From contig NZ_LIVV01000005.1 of the NCBI RefSeq assembly GCF_001905825.1, positions 658,802 through 722,801 on the forward strand: 64,000 nucleotides of DNA. Reading direction: 5' to 3'. How positions within the stretch are numbered: position 1 is the stretch's first letter; every line of letters begins with the position of its first letter. This stretch comes from Streptomyces sp. CB02009 (GTDB taxonomy: Bacteria > Actinomycetota > Actinomycetes > Streptomycetales > Streptomycetaceae). Positions 33,166-42,106 of the stretch are shown one piece after another. The notes below the pieces were generated by a model. That model had not been told where the DNA came from, did no database searches, and was given only the letters and a program-made list of their open reading frames with translations. Both the position numbers and the translations under genes were made by a program.

Positions 33166-35691
33166 ATGGGGATCGGTGAGCTCGACCGGGAGGCGCACGT
33201 GCCCGAGGTAACTGGCGCCGCCGCGGCGCCCCGCACACTCGCTGAGGCGCTGCGCGCCCGGGGCGACGAGGGGCTCGCCGCGCTGCTGCGGGCCCGGCCC
33301 GATCTGCTGAGTCCGGTGCCGAACGACCTGACGCAGCTGGCGACGCGCGCCGGGACGCGGGGTTCGGTGGTGCGGGCCCTGGAGCGGCTCGACCGGTTCG
33401 CCCTCCAGACGGCCGAAGCGCTCGCGGTGGCTCCGGACCCGGCGCCGTACTCCGTACTCCTGGGGCTGCTCACCGGCGACGAGGGCGACCCGGTGATCGA
33501 GGCGGCGCTGCCGGGCGCGGTGGCGCTGCTGCGGGAGCAGGCGCTGGTGTGGGGCGAGGACGACCGGCTGCGGCTGGTGCGGACGGCGCGGGAGCTGCTC
33601 GCGCCGTCGGCGCAGCATCCGTCGCCGACGGGTCTCGGGCCGACGGTGGCCGAGGCGACGTCGGGTATGTCGCCGGGCCGGGTGCAGGAGATCATCGCGG
33701 CGGCGGGGCTGCCGGCGACGCACGATCCGGTGTCGGCGGTGGCGGCGCTGACCGGGCTGTTCACGGACCGGGACCGGATGGGGGCGCTGCTCGACACGGC
33801 GTCGGCGGACGCGCTGTCCGTGCTCGACCGGCTGGTGTGGGGTCCGCCGTACGGCGAGGTGACGGCGAAGCCGGCGGCTCCGGTGCAGTGGCTGCGCGAC
33901 CACGGCCTGCTGCTTCCGGTGTCGGCGCGGACGATGGTGCTGCCGCGTGAGGTGGCGCTGCATCTGCGGGGCGGGCGGGCGCACCGGGCGCCGGAGCCGG
34001 TGGCGCCGGTGCCGGGGGTGCTGCGGGAGTACCGCCCGCAGGTGGTGGACAGCGCGGCGGCCGGGCAGGCGCAGCTGGCGCTCGCGACGGTCGAGGAGCT
34101 GCTGAAGTCCTGGGACCGGGGCGGACCGCCGGTGCTGCGGGCGGGCGGTCTGTCCGTACGGGATCTGAAGCGGACGGCGGCGGCGCTCGACGTCTCGGAG
34201 GAGACGGCGGCGTTCTGGCTGGAGCTCTGTTACGGGGCGGGGCTGCTCGCGTCGGACGGTGAGGCGGACGAGCGGTACGCGCCGACGCCCGCGTACGACG
34301 ACTGGCTCGACCTGCCGCCCGCGGAACGCTGGGCGCGGCTCGTCACGCCGTGGCTGACGGCGACCCGGACGCCGGGGGTGGCCGGCGGTCAGGACACGAA
34401 GGGCCGGACGCTGTCGGTGCTCGGCCCTGATCTGGACCGGTCGCCCGCGCCGGAGGTACGGCACCGGGTGCTCGGTCTGCTCGCGACGCTGCCGCCGGGT
34501 TCGTCGGCGGAGCCGGAGTCGCTGTTCGCGCGGCTGCGCTGGGAGCGGCCGCTGCGGGGGGCGTCGGCCGCGGACGAGGGCGGCGACCTGCGGTCGCGGC
34601 TGGCCCGCTGGGCGCTGGCGGAGGCGGAGCTGCTGGGTCTCACGGGGCGGGGTGCCCTGTCGGGTCCTGCCCGTGCGCTGCTGAACCTTCCGCTGGCGGA
34701 GGCGGCGCCCGCCGGGGCGCTGGGCGGGGGCGTGGAGCCGTCGGTGGCGGCGGGGCGGGCGGCGACGCTGCTGGCTCCGCTCCTGCCGGAGGCCGTCGAC
34801 CACGTCCTCCTGCAGGCGGATCTGACGGCGGTGGCGCCGGGGCCGCTGCGGCGGCCGCTCGCCGACGCGCTCGCGGTGCTCGCGGACGTGGAGTCGAAGG
34901 GTGGTGCGACGGTCTACCGGTTCACGCCCGGGTCCGTGCGGCGCGCGCTCGACTCCGGGCAGACCGCCACCGACCTGCACGAGTTCCTGAAGGCGCACGC
35001 GCGGACGCCGGTCCCGCAGCCGCTGGCCTATCTGATCGACGACGTGGCGAGACGCCACGGCCATCTGCGGGTCGGGGCGGCGTCGGCGTATGTGCGCTGC
35101 GACGACGACACGGTGCTGGGCGAGATCCTGGCGGACCGCCGTTCGGCCTCGCTCGGCCTGCGGCGGCTCGCGCCGACGGTGCTCGCGGCGCAGACGGATC
35201 CGACGTCGCTGCTCGACGGGCTGCGGTCGATGGGGTACGCGCCGGCGGCCGAGTCGACGACGGGCGACGTCCTGATCACCCGGGCGGACGCGTACCGCAC
35301 GGGCGCGCGGACGGCCCCGGTGCCGGTTCCGGACGGCCCGCCCGCTCCCGACACCACGCTGCTCGGCGCGGCGGTCAAGGCGATCCGAGCGGGCGACCGG
35401 GCGGCGACGGCGGTCCGCAAGGAGCCGGCGGCAGCCCCGGCGGCGGCGGGCGCCCTGCCGCGCACCTCGGCGGCGGAGACGCTGGCGACGGTCCAGGCGG
35501 CGGCGATGACGGGCTCGGCGGTCTGGATCGGCTATGTGAACGCGGAGGGCGGCGCGAGTCAGCGGGTGATCGCCCCGGTGCGGGTGGAGGGCGGCTTCGT
35601 GACGGCCTACGACCACACGGCGGACGAGGTCCGCACCTATCCGCTGCACCGGATCACGGGCGTGGCAGAGCTGGCGGACGACCAGGTGTGA
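33166..35691 (+). CDS. Helicase-associated-domain protein (Rv0862c-like)
   Basis: The 841-residue protein belongs to the actinobacterial family with a helicase-associated C-terminal domain (Helicase_C_3). In mycobacteria (Rv0862c) this family is encoded beside the XPB helicase ercc3. It has winged-helix-like modules in the first half and no Walker A motif, so it is probably a partner or DNA-binding platform, not an ATPase. Here it lies 1.3 kb upstream of the XPB gene and is separated from it by an inverted two-gene insertion. The ATG at 33166 is preferred. Confidence 0.86.
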   Translation: MGIGELDREAHVPEVTGAAAAPRTLAEALRARGDEGLAALLRARPDLLSPVPNDLTQLATRAGTRGSVVRALERLDRFALQTAEALAVAPDPAPYSVLLGLLTGDEGDPVIEAALPGAVALLREQALVWGEDDRLRLVRTARELLAPSAQHPSPTGLGPTVAEATSGMSPGRVQEIIAAAGLPATHDPVSAVAALTGLFTDRDRMGALLDTASADALSVLDRLVWGPPYGEVTAKPAAPVQWLRDHGLLLPVSARTMVLPREVALHLRGGRAHRAPEPVAPVPGVLREYRPQVVDSAAAGQAQLALATVEELLKSWDRGGPPVLRAGGLSVRDLKRTAAALDVSEETAAFWLELCYGAGLLASDGEADERYAPTPAYDDWLDLPPAERWARLVTPWLTATRTPGVAGGQDTKGRTLSVLGPDLDRSPAPEVRHRVLGLLATLPPGSSAEPESLFARLRWERPLRGASAADEGGDLRSRLARWALAEAELLGLTGRGALSGPARALLNLPLAEAAPAGALGGGVEPSVAAGRAATLLAPLLPEAVDHVLLQADLTAVAPGPLRRPLADALAVLADVESKGGATVYRFTPGSVRRALDSGQTATDLHEFLKAHARTPVPQPLAYLIDDVARRHGHLRVGAASAYVRCDDDTVLGEILADRRSASLGLRRLAPTVLAAQTDPTSLLDGLRSMGYAPAAESTTGDVLITRADAYRTGARTAPVPVPDGPPAPDTTLLGAAVKAIRAGDRAATAVRKEPAAAPAAAGALPRTSAAETLATVQAAAMTGSAVWIGYVNAEGGASQRVIAPVRVEGGFVTAYDHTADEVRTYPLHRITGVAELADDQV

Positions 35692-35718
35692 CGGGCGGGG
35701 CCGGGTGGCCCGGCCGGG

Positions 35719-35747
35719 CCGGCCGTCCGGGCCACCCGGACGGCCGG
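35719..35747. terminator. Strong hairpin terminator
   Basis: A perfect 13-bp stem (CCGGCCGTCCGGG with CCCGGACGGCCGG) closes on a CCA loop, 27 bp after the helicase-associated gene and 46 bp from the end of the convergent DUF2071 gene. Confidence 0.9.
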
Positions 35748-35793
35748 GGCCTCGTGCCGGAAGATGCGGGGCGGCCGGTGGTGACCGCGCCCG

Positions 35794-36537
35794 TCAGGCG
35801 GCGAGCCGGGTGCCTCGTCCTGTGGCCATCCCGGGGAGGGGTCGCCAGTCGGCGGGGACGTTCCGCATGATCAGTACGCAGTCCAGGGTCGCGCTCCCCG
35901 GCGGGAAGCGGTCCGGGTCGTCGAAGAAGGACGACGCGGCGGCGCGGACCCGGCCGGCCTCCACGTGCCAGGCGTCGGTGTGCAGCTCCATGCCCTCCAG
36001 GTGGCCCGCGCCGGTGGGCGAGAAGCCCTTCGACCCCGCCCGGAAGAAGCGGGAGGCCGCCGCGAGATCGGGGAACAGCTCGCTGCCGTGCAGCTCGTCG
36101 GCCGGCTCGACGGTGACGTCCACCCGGAGGTCGCCGTCCCGGGTGGCCAGGGCGACCCGCGTCCGGTCGGGCGTCTCGTGCACCTCGAAGTCGGCACGGC
36201 CGTGTTCGCCGGGGAAGACGCGGCCGCCCGCCCAGACGTTGAGCCGCGAGGCCGTGTCGCGGCGCGGGATGTAGACACCGGTCTCGACACCGTCCGGTCC
36301 GTCCCATTCGACGGCGATCCGGTGCGCCGCGTTCTCGCTGCCGGGCCCGAACACCTCGGGTGCCCAGACCGGCCGCACCTTGCCCAGGCGCAGGAGGCAG
36401 ATGCCGGCGACCGCGTGGCCGTTCACCACCTGCGGGCGCAGGGGCTCGGGGAGCAGGCGTGCCGCGGCGTCCGGGGCGACCCGGTAGTTCACCAGAAGCC
36501 TTCGCTCGATGACGCTGGACAGTCGTGGCTGCCTCAT
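35794..36537 (-). CDS. DUF2071 domain protein
   Basis: The 247-residue protein belongs to the DUF2071 (YqjF-like, acetoacetate-decarboxylase-like fold) family. Recognisable parts are LLPEPLRPQVVNGHAVAGICLLRLGKVRP and a middle VYIPRRDTASRLN. Function is unknown. Its ATG overlaps the stop of the upstream ArsR gene (ATGA), so the two form a coupled operon and the protein is probably controlled by that repressor. Confidence 0.85.
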   Translation of the reverse strand: MRQPRLSSVIERRLLVNYRVAPDAAARLLPEPLRPQVVNGHAVAGICLLRLGKVRPVWAPEVFGPGSENAAHRIAVEWDGPDGVETGVYIPRRDTASRLNVWAGGRVFPGEHGRADFEVHETPDRTRVALATRDGDLRVDVTVEPADELHGSELFPDLAAASRFFRAGSKGFSPTGAGHLEGMELHTDAWHVEAGRVRAAASSFFDDPDRFPPGSATLDCVLIMRNVPADWRPLPGMATGRGTRLAA

Positions 36538-36866
36538 GATCCCTCGCTCTGCGCCCCGCGGCGCCATGTCGTGTGTCGGAGCACGATCTGCTCGGGGCAG
36601 ACGGTGCTGAGGAACCGGCCGATGCACAGGGCCAGGCGCTCCTCGGCCAGGGTGTAGAGGATCCGGTTGCCGTCGCGCCGCTCGGTGATCAGGCCCGCGC
36701 CCTTGAGGATCCCGAGGTGGCGTGAGACGGAGGGCGCGCTGATGTCGAACCCCGCGGCGATCTCACCGGCGGCCAGCTCGCCGCCTCTGAGGTCCTCGAG
36801 GATCTGGCGTCTCGTCGGATCGGCGAGCGCCCGGAAGGCCCCCGCCTCGTCCTGGGCATCGGTCAT
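36534..36866 (-). CDS. ArsR-family repressor
   Basis: The 110-residue winged-helix protein has DPTRRQILEDL, ISAPSVSRHLGILKGAGLI and the wing RRDGNRILYTL, the ArsR/SmtB pattern. A Cys pair in LALCIGRFLSTVC near the C-terminus could sense a ligand or metal, but the classical ArsR CVC site is absent. It is the first gene of a two-gene operon with DUF2071. A perfect palindrome 17 bp upstream of its start is the likely autoregulatory operator. Confidence 0.9.
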   Translation of the reverse strand: MTDAQDEAGAFRALADPTRRQILEDLRGGELAAGEIAAGFDISAPSVSRHLGILKGAGLITERRDGNRILYTLAEERLALCIGRFLSTVCPEQIVLRHTTWRRGAQSEGS

Positions 36867-36883
36867 GACCCATGTTTAGCACT

Positions 36884-36899
36884 TTAGCTAAATAGCTAA
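36884..36899. promoter_or_regulatory. ArsR-type operator
   Basis: TTAGCTA-AA-TAGCTAA is a perfect 7-2-7 palindrome upstream of the ArsR gene. A partial TTTAGCA half-site lies just beside it. AT content is far above the surroundings. Confidence 0.75.
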
Positions 36900-37034
36900 C
36901 AAGCCCTTCGCGGTGACTCCGCTCCGGCCGGGGCGGCTCACCGCGCCGCGGGCCTTCGCAGCATTCCCCCCGGTCAGGCACACTGGAGGATTGGCCGTTA
37001 CGGGAACGGCACGGTGTCGGAAGGACCTGATCAC

Positions 37035-38675
37035 GTGAATGGACCTCTCATCGTCCAGAGTGACAAGACGCTGCTCCTGGAGGTCGACCACGAGCTCGCC
37101 GATGCCTGTCGGCGGGCCATCGCGCCGTTCGCCGAGCTGGAGCGGGCGCCCGAGCACATCCACACGTACCGGCTGACGCCCCTGGGGCTGTGGAACGCGC
37201 GGGCCGCCGGGCACGACGCCGAGCAGGTCGTCGACGCGCTCGTCGAGTACTCGCGCTATCCCGTCCCGCACGCGCTGCTCGTCGACATCGCCGAGACGAT
37301 GGCCCGCTACGGGCGTCTCACGCTGTCCAAGCACCCGACGCACGGGCTCGTGCTGACCAGCACCGACCGGCCCGTGCTCGAGGAGATCCTGCGGTCGCGG
37401 AAGGTGCAGCCGCTCGTCGGGGAGCGGATCGACCCCGACACCGTCGTCGTGCACCCCTCCGAGCGCGGGCAGATCAAGCAGACGCTGCTGAAGCTCGGCT
37501 GGCCCGCCGAGGACCTCGCCGGGTACGTCGACGGCGAGGCCCACCGGATCGACCTCGCCGAGGACGGCTGGGCCCTGCGGCCGTACCAGAAGCAGGCCGT
37601 CGAGGGCTTCTGGCACGGCGGGTCCGGGGTCGTCGTCCTGCCCTGCGGCGCCGGGAAGACGCTGGTCGGTGCGGGTGCGATGGCTCAGGCCAAGGCGACC
37701 ACGCTGATCCTCGTCACCAACACGGTCTCCGCCCGCCAATGGAAGCACGAGCTGGTGAAGCGGACCTCGCTCACCGAGGACGAGATCGGCGAGTACAGCG
37801 GTACGAAGAAGGAGATCCGGCCGGTCACCATCGCCACGTACCAGGTGCTCACCACCAAGCGGAAGGGGATCTACCCCCACCTGGAGCTGTTCGACTCCCG
37901 CGACTGGGGGCTGATCGTCTACGACGAGGTGCACCTGCTTCCCGCCCCCGTCTTCAAGTTCACCGCCGATCTCCAGGCCCGCCGCCGCCTCGGGCTGACC
38001 GCCACCCTCGTGCGCGAGGACGGCCGCGAGTCCGACGTCTTCTCGCTGATCGGGCCCAAGCGGTTCGACGCGCCCTGGAAGGAGATCGAGGCGCAGGGCT
38101 ACATCGCACCCGCCGACTGCGTCGAGGTCCGGGTGAACCTGACCGACTCGGAGCGGCTCGCCTACGCCACCGCGGAGGCCGAGGAGAAGTACCGCTTCTG
38201 CGCCACGACCGCGACGAAGCGGAAGGTGACCGAGGCCCTCGTGAAGAAGTTCGAGGGGCAGCAGATCCTCGTCATCGGGCAGTACATCGACCAGCTCGAC
38301 GAGCTCGGCGAGCACCTGGACGCGCCCGTCATCAAGGGCGAGACGCCGAACGCGCAGCGCGAGAAGCTGTTCGACGCGTTCCGGACCGGCGAGATCAGCG
38401 TGCTCGTCGTGTCGAAGGTCGCGAACTTCTCCATCGACCTGCCCGAGGCGACCGTCGCCATCCAGGTGTCCGGCACCTTCGGCTCCCGCCAGGAGGAGGC
38501 GCAGCGCCTGGGCCGGGTGCTCCGGCCGAAGTCCGACGGCCACCAGGCGCACTTCTACTCGGTGGTCGCCCGCGACACCATCGACCAGGACTTCGCCGCC
38601 CACCGGCAGCGGTTCCTGGCCGAGCAGGGGTACGCGTACCGGATCGTCGACGCGGACGAGCTGCTCGCGCCGTAG
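37035..38675 (+). CDS. XPB/ERCC3-type DNA helicase
   Basis: The 546-residue protein is an SF2 helicase of the XPB family: an N-terminal damage-recognition-like domain, Walker A GAGKT near residue 206, DEVH near 297-300, motif III GLTATLVRED and motif VI QRLGRVLRP near the C-terminus. It also has the RED-type sequence typical of XPB. It probably unwinds DNA in repair. The GTG at 37035 follows GGAAGG at good spacing. It lies near its usual partner, the helicase-associated gene at 33166. Confidence 0.95.
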   Translation: MNGPLIVQSDKTLLLEVDHELADACRRAIAPFAELERAPEHIHTYRLTPLGLWNARAAGHDAEQVVDALVEYSRYPVPHALLVDIAETMARYGRLTLSKHPTHGLVLTSTDRPVLEEILRSRKVQPLVGERIDPDTVVVHPSERGQIKQTLLKLGWPAEDLAGYVDGEAHRIDLAEDGWALRPYQKQAVEGFWHGGSGVVVLPCGAGKTLVGAGAMAQAKATTLILVTNTVSARQWKHELVKRTSLTEDEIGEYSGTKKEIRPVTIATYQVLTTKRKGIYPHLELFDSRDWGLIVYDEVHLLPAPVFKFTADLQARRRLGLTATLVREDGRESDVFSLIGPKRFDAPWKEIEAQGYIAPADCVEVRVNLTDSERLAYATAEAEEKYRFCATTATKRKVTEALVKKFEGQQILVIGQYIDQLDELGEHLDAPVIKGETPNAQREKLFDAFRTGEISVLVVSKVANFSIDLPEATVAIQVSGTFGSRQEEAQRLGRVLRPKSDGHQAHFYSVVARDTIDQDFAAHRQRFLAEQGYAYRIVDADELLAP

Positions 38676-38682
38676 GGGCGGC

Positions 38683-38713
38683 GGGTCGGCCCAGTGCCGT
38701 ATCGGGCCGGCCC
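38683..38713. terminator. Hairpin between convergent genes
   Basis: GGGTCGGCCC at 38683-38692 pairs with GGGCCGGCCC at 38704-38713 with one G-U wobble, 8 bp after the XPB gene. Confidence 0.8.
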
Positions 38714-38714
38714 G

Positions 38715-39062
38715 TCAGTCGATCAGGGCGAGGAGCGGGCCGGCGGCCCCCAGGCAGTACTGGGCGGTGACGAGCGCGCGGCGTGGCACGGCGAGGGCGG
38801 CCACGCCCGCGACGGCTCCGAGGGCCAGGGCCCAGAACCCCGCGGCGATGAAGACGCCGCCGGAGCCGTCGCCCTCGATGGCGTCCCGGAGGGTGATCAT
38901 GCCGGTGAACACCAGGCAGGCGAGGAGGAAGAGCAGGCCGCAGGCGGCGGCGAGGCGCCGGCCGAGCGTGTAGGGGGCGGTCGCGTCCGGACCCGCACCC
39001 GGGTCCGTGTTCTTGTTCGGGTCCGTGTCCGTGTCCGTGTCCGTGGAGGGCGGCGTCGTCAT
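38715..39062 (-). CDS. Small three-span membrane protein with Asp-Thr repeat
   Basis: The 115-residue protein has a cytosolic N-terminus made of alternating Asp and Thr from a GTGTCC-type hexanucleotide repeat (about 39024-39050). About three hydrophobic spans follow. I do not recognise a family. Such tails are probably tolerated low-complexity expansions. The gene is convergent with the XPB gene. Confidence 0.75.
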   Translation of the reverse strand: MTTPPSTDTDTDTDPNKNTDPGAGPDATAPYTLGRRLAAACGLLFLLACLVFTGMITLRDAIEGDGSGGVFIAAGFWALALGAVAGVAALAVPRRALVTAQYCLGAAGPLLALID

Positions 39063-39111
39063 GGGTCGATCACATCAGCGGGCGGTCCCGTGGCGGCAGG
39101 CGTACTCGTAC

Positions 39112-39300
39112 TCAGTCGGGTCCGGGGGCGTACTCAGGGCGCGGGTTCCTGACGCCGGCCTCCGGCGGGCCGTAGTCGCCCAGGAGGACGACGCCGGCCG
39201 CGGCGCCGCCGAAGGCGCGTATCGCGCGCAGGGCCGTGCTGAGCGGGCGGACCCGGGGGCGGGTCACGGTGGTCACGAGGGTGAAGGTCGTCGCGGTCAT
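39112..39300 (-). CDS. 62-residue conserved-type hypothetical protein
   Basis: The protein begins TATTFTLVTTVTRPRVRPL and continues with an alanine/glycine-rich hydrophobic middle and a polar tail (RNPRPEYAPGPD). Codon use is normal for the genome. Small proteins of this form occur in other Streptomyces but have no known role. It is divergent from helD. Confidence 0.65.
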   Translation of the reverse strand: MTATTFTLVTTVTRPRVRPLSTALRAIRAFGGAAAGVVLLGDYGPPEAGVRNPRPEYAPGPD

Positions 39301-39379
39301 GTCTCCATGATGGAATTCGGACATTGCTGACACATCGGTCTGGGGGGTGAACCGGGCCGGGGGCGGTGTCCGCCGTGAG

Positions 39380-39394
39380 GGGGACCCTGTCCCC
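39380..39394. promoter_or_regulatory. Inverted repeat upstream of helD
   Basis: GGGGAC-CCT-GTCCCC is a perfect 6-3-6 inverted repeat about 60 bp upstream of a TACACT -10-like sequence (39446-39451), in the helD promoter region. No 19-bp rifampicin-associated element is visible. Confidence 0.45.
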
Positions 39395-39549
39395 TACGGG
39401 GTGGAGGAGGGCGGAAACCGTTCGCCCCGGGCCCCGCTCAGGAGTTACACTCGCCAGCTTCCCCGCCTCCCTCCGTGGAGAGCCGCCGCCCGGTCGGTAA
39501 CCGGCGGCCACCTCGACGTGCCCGCGTACTGCTTCCCGGAGGCTCCGCC

Positions 39550-41589
39550 GTGTCCGTGTCCGTGCCCGTTTCCGACGATCCGCTCGCACGCGAGCGTGCC
39601 CATCTGACCTCCTCCCGCGCCGCCCTGCGCGCGATGCGCGAGGACGTGGAGGCGCTCGACATCAAGGACGTCACCGCGAACTGGGTGAACTCGCTGGTGC
39701 TCGGGCGGCAGATCGAGGACCGGATCAAGGCGCTCGCGGACCTGTCCCACACCCCGCTGTTCTTCGGGCGGCTCGACTACCTGCACACCACGCAGGAGGG
39801 GCAGCGCTTCTACATCGGGCGGCGGCACGTGCACGACGCCGACGGCGACCCGATGGTGATCGACTGGCGTGCGCCGGTCTCGCAGCCGTACTACCAGGCG
39901 TCGAAGAAGGACCCGCAGGACGTCGGGCTGCGCCGGCGCTTCGGCTACACGGGCGGCGAGCTCACGGCGTACGAGGACGAGCACCTCTCCGACCCCGGGG
40001 AGCTGGAGCGGACCAGCCGGCTCCTCCAGGCCGAGATCGAGCGGCCCCGCGTCGGCCCCATGCGCGACATCGTCGCCACCATCCAGCCCGAGCAGGACGG
40101 GATCGTCCGGTCCGACCTCTCCGGGACCGTGTGCGTGCAGGGAGGGCCGGGGACCGGTAAGACCGCCGTCGGTCTGCACCGTGTCGCCTATCTGCTGTAC
40201 GCGCACCGGGAGCGGCTGGCCAGGACCGGGACGCTGGTCATCGGACCCAACCGGTCCTTCCTCCACTACATCGAGCAAGTCCTCCCCGCGCTTGGCGAGT
40301 TGGAGGTCAAGCAGGCCACCGTCGACGACCTCGTCGGCGGGCAGGTCGAGGTGCGGGGCACGGACGAGGCGGCCACCGCCGTCGTCAAGGGCGACGCCCG
40401 GATGGCGGAGCTGCTGCGCCGCGCGGTGCGCTCGCACGCGGCACTGCCCAAGGAGCCCCTCATGGTGGTGCGCGGCTCGCGCCGCTGGCGGGTCCCCGCC
40501 TACGAACTGGAGGAGATCGTCCGGGAGTTGATGGACCGCGACATCCGGTACGGGGCCGCGCGCGAGGCGCTGCCGCAGCGGATCGCGCACGCGGTCCTGG
40601 TGCGGATGGAGGAGGCCGGCGAGGCGCCCGACGACCGGGTGCAGAACGCCGTCGCGCGCAACACGGCCGTGAAGGCCGTCGTGAAGGAGTGCTGGCCGCT
40701 GGTGGAGCCCGCGAAGCTGGTGCTCCGGCTGCTCGGCGACGCGGAGTTCCTGGCGGAGCACGCCGAGGGGCTGTTCACCGAGGACGAGCAGAAGCTGCTG
40801 CTCTGGGCGAAGCCCGCCCGGAGCGTGAAGACGGCGAAGTGGTCGGCGGCGGACGCGGTCCTCGTCGACGAGGCACGGGACCTGGTGGAGCGGACGCACT
40901 CGCTCGGCCATGTCGTCCTCGACGAGGCGCAGGACCTGTCCCCGATGCAGTACCGGGCGGTGGGCCGCCGCTGCACGACCGGCTCGGCGACCATCCTCGG
41001 CGACCTCGCGCAGGGCACGACGCCGTGGGCGACGGCGAGTTGGGCGGAGGCGCTCGGGCACCTGGGGAAGCCGGAGGCCGTGGTGGAGGAGCTGACCGCC
41101 GGTTTCCGTGTGCCGCGCGAGGTCATCGCGTACGCCTCGCGGCTCCTTCCGCACATGTCGCCGGGGCTCGCGGCCGTGGAGTCGGTGCGGGAGAACCCGG
41201 GTTCGCTGGACGTACGGCACACGGACGCCCTCGACCGGGACGTCGTCGCGGCCTGCGTCGAGGCGCTGGACCACGACGGCTCCATCGGGCTGATCGCCGC
41301 CGACGCGCGGATCGCCCCGCTCGCCGAGGCGCTGGCGGCCGCCGGGCTCGCGTACCTCTCCCCCGGCGAGGAGACCACGGCCGAGTCCCGGCTGACGCTG
41401 GTCCCGGCGTCGCTCGCGAAGGGCCTGGAGTACGACTACGTGGTCCTGGACGAGCCCGCGGCCGTCGTCGACGGCGAGCCGGACGAGCGGACCGGCCTGC
41501 GCCGGCTGTACGTGGCGCTGACCCGTGCCGTGTCCGGGTTGACGATCCTTCACTCCGCGCCGGTCCCGCCCCAGTTGGCGCAGGTGTGA
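39550..41589 (+). CDS. helD: HelD-type RNA polymerase recycling ATPase
   Basis: The 679-residue protein is a UvrD/Rep-like SF1 ATPase of the HelD family: a coiled-coil N-terminus (residues 5-70), Walker A GGPGTGKTAVGLHR near 197-206, VLDEAQDLSPMQYRAV near 455 and the C-terminal LYVALTRA motif. In actinobacteria HelD binds RNA polymerase, releases it from DNA or stalled states and can give rifampicin tolerance. GTG at 39550 is chosen because GGAGG lies 9 nt upstream. The N-terminus SVSVPVS comes from a GTGTCC hexanucleotide run. Confidence 0.92.
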   Translation: MSVSVPVSDDPLARERAHLTSSRAALRAMREDVEALDIKDVTANWVNSLVLGRQIEDRIKALADLSHTPLFFGRLDYLHTTQEGQRFYIGRRHVHDADGDPMVIDWRAPVSQPYYQASKKDPQDVGLRRRFGYTGGELTAYEDEHLSDPGELERTSRLLQAEIERPRVGPMRDIVATIQPEQDGIVRSDLSGTVCVQGGPGTGKTAVGLHRVAYLLYAHRERLARTGTLVIGPNRSFLHYIEQVLPALGELEVKQATVDDLVGGQVEVRGTDEAATAVVKGDARMAELLRRAVRSHAALPKEPLMVVRGSRRWRVPAYELEEIVRELMDRDIRYGAAREALPQRIAHAVLVRMEEAGEAPDDRVQNAVARNTAVKAVVKECWPLVEPAKLVLRLLGDAEFLAEHAEGLFTEDEQKLLLWAKPARSVKTAKWSAADAVLVDEARDLVERTHSLGHVVLDEAQDLSPMQYRAVGRRCTTGSATILGDLAQGTTPWATASWAEALGHLGKPEAVVEELTAGFRVPREVIAYASRLLPHMSPGLAAVESVRENPGSLDVRHTDALDRDVVAACVEALDHDGSIGLIAADARIAPLAEALAAAGLAYLSPGEETTAESRLTLVPASLAKGLEYDYVVLDEPAAVVDGEPDERTGLRRLYVALTRAVSGLTILHSAPVPPQLAQV

Positions 41590-42017
41590 GGCAGCCCGGC
41601 GGGCCGCACCACATCGAGGTGTGGGTCGGGGACCTCGCGGTCGCCGAGGCCAGTTTCGGCTGGCTCCTCGGCGCCCTCGGGTACGCGCCCTTCCAGCGCT
41701 GGGAGGGCGGCCGCAGCTGGGCGCTCGGCTCCTTCTACCTGGTCGTCGAGCAGTCCCCGGCCCGCACCTCGGACCGGCACGACCGGCTGCGACCCGGCCT
41801 CAACCACCTCGCGTTCCACGCCGGCGACCGGGCCGCCGTGGACGCGCTCGTCGACGCCGCGCCGTCGCACGGCTGGCGGCTGCTGTTCGCCGACCGCCAT
41901 CCGTACGCGGGAGGCGAGGGCGTCTACGCGGCCTACCTGGAGAACGCCGACGGGTTCGAGGTGGAGCTCGTCGCCGCGCCGGAGGCCGACTCGGGAGAAT
42001 CTTCCGGGGACCGATGA
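41586..42017 (+). CDS. VOC/glyoxalase-fold protein
   Basis: The 143-residue protein has a vicinal-oxygen-chelate fold: HHIEVWVGDLAVAEASFGWLL at the start, GLNHLAFHAGDRAAVDALV in the middle and YAAYLENADGFEVELV at the end. The His and Glu residues at these places are the usual metal ligands. It may be a small dioxygenase or a resistance protein; the substrate is unknown. Its GTG overlaps the helD stop codon (GTGA), so it is translated with helD. Confidence 0.88.
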   Translation: MRQPGGPHHIEVWVGDLAVAEASFGWLLGALGYAPFQRWEGGRSWALGSFYLVVEQSPARTSDRHDRLRPGLNHLAFHAGDRAAVDALVDAAPSHGWRLLFADRHPYAGGEGVYAAYLENADGFEVELVAAPEADSGESSGDR

Positions 42018-42106
42018 GTTTCTTCGGGAGCGTCGGTCTATAGGTTTGTATCCGCTGCTGAGCGCCAGGGCTGAGCGGCCGTCACCCACCGTGCGGGAGA
42101 ACCCAG

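Noticed and set aside
39361..39549. Rifampicin-associated element before helD
   Set aside because: No sequence close to the 19-bp inverted repeat pattern is present; the GGGGAC repeat found there is different.
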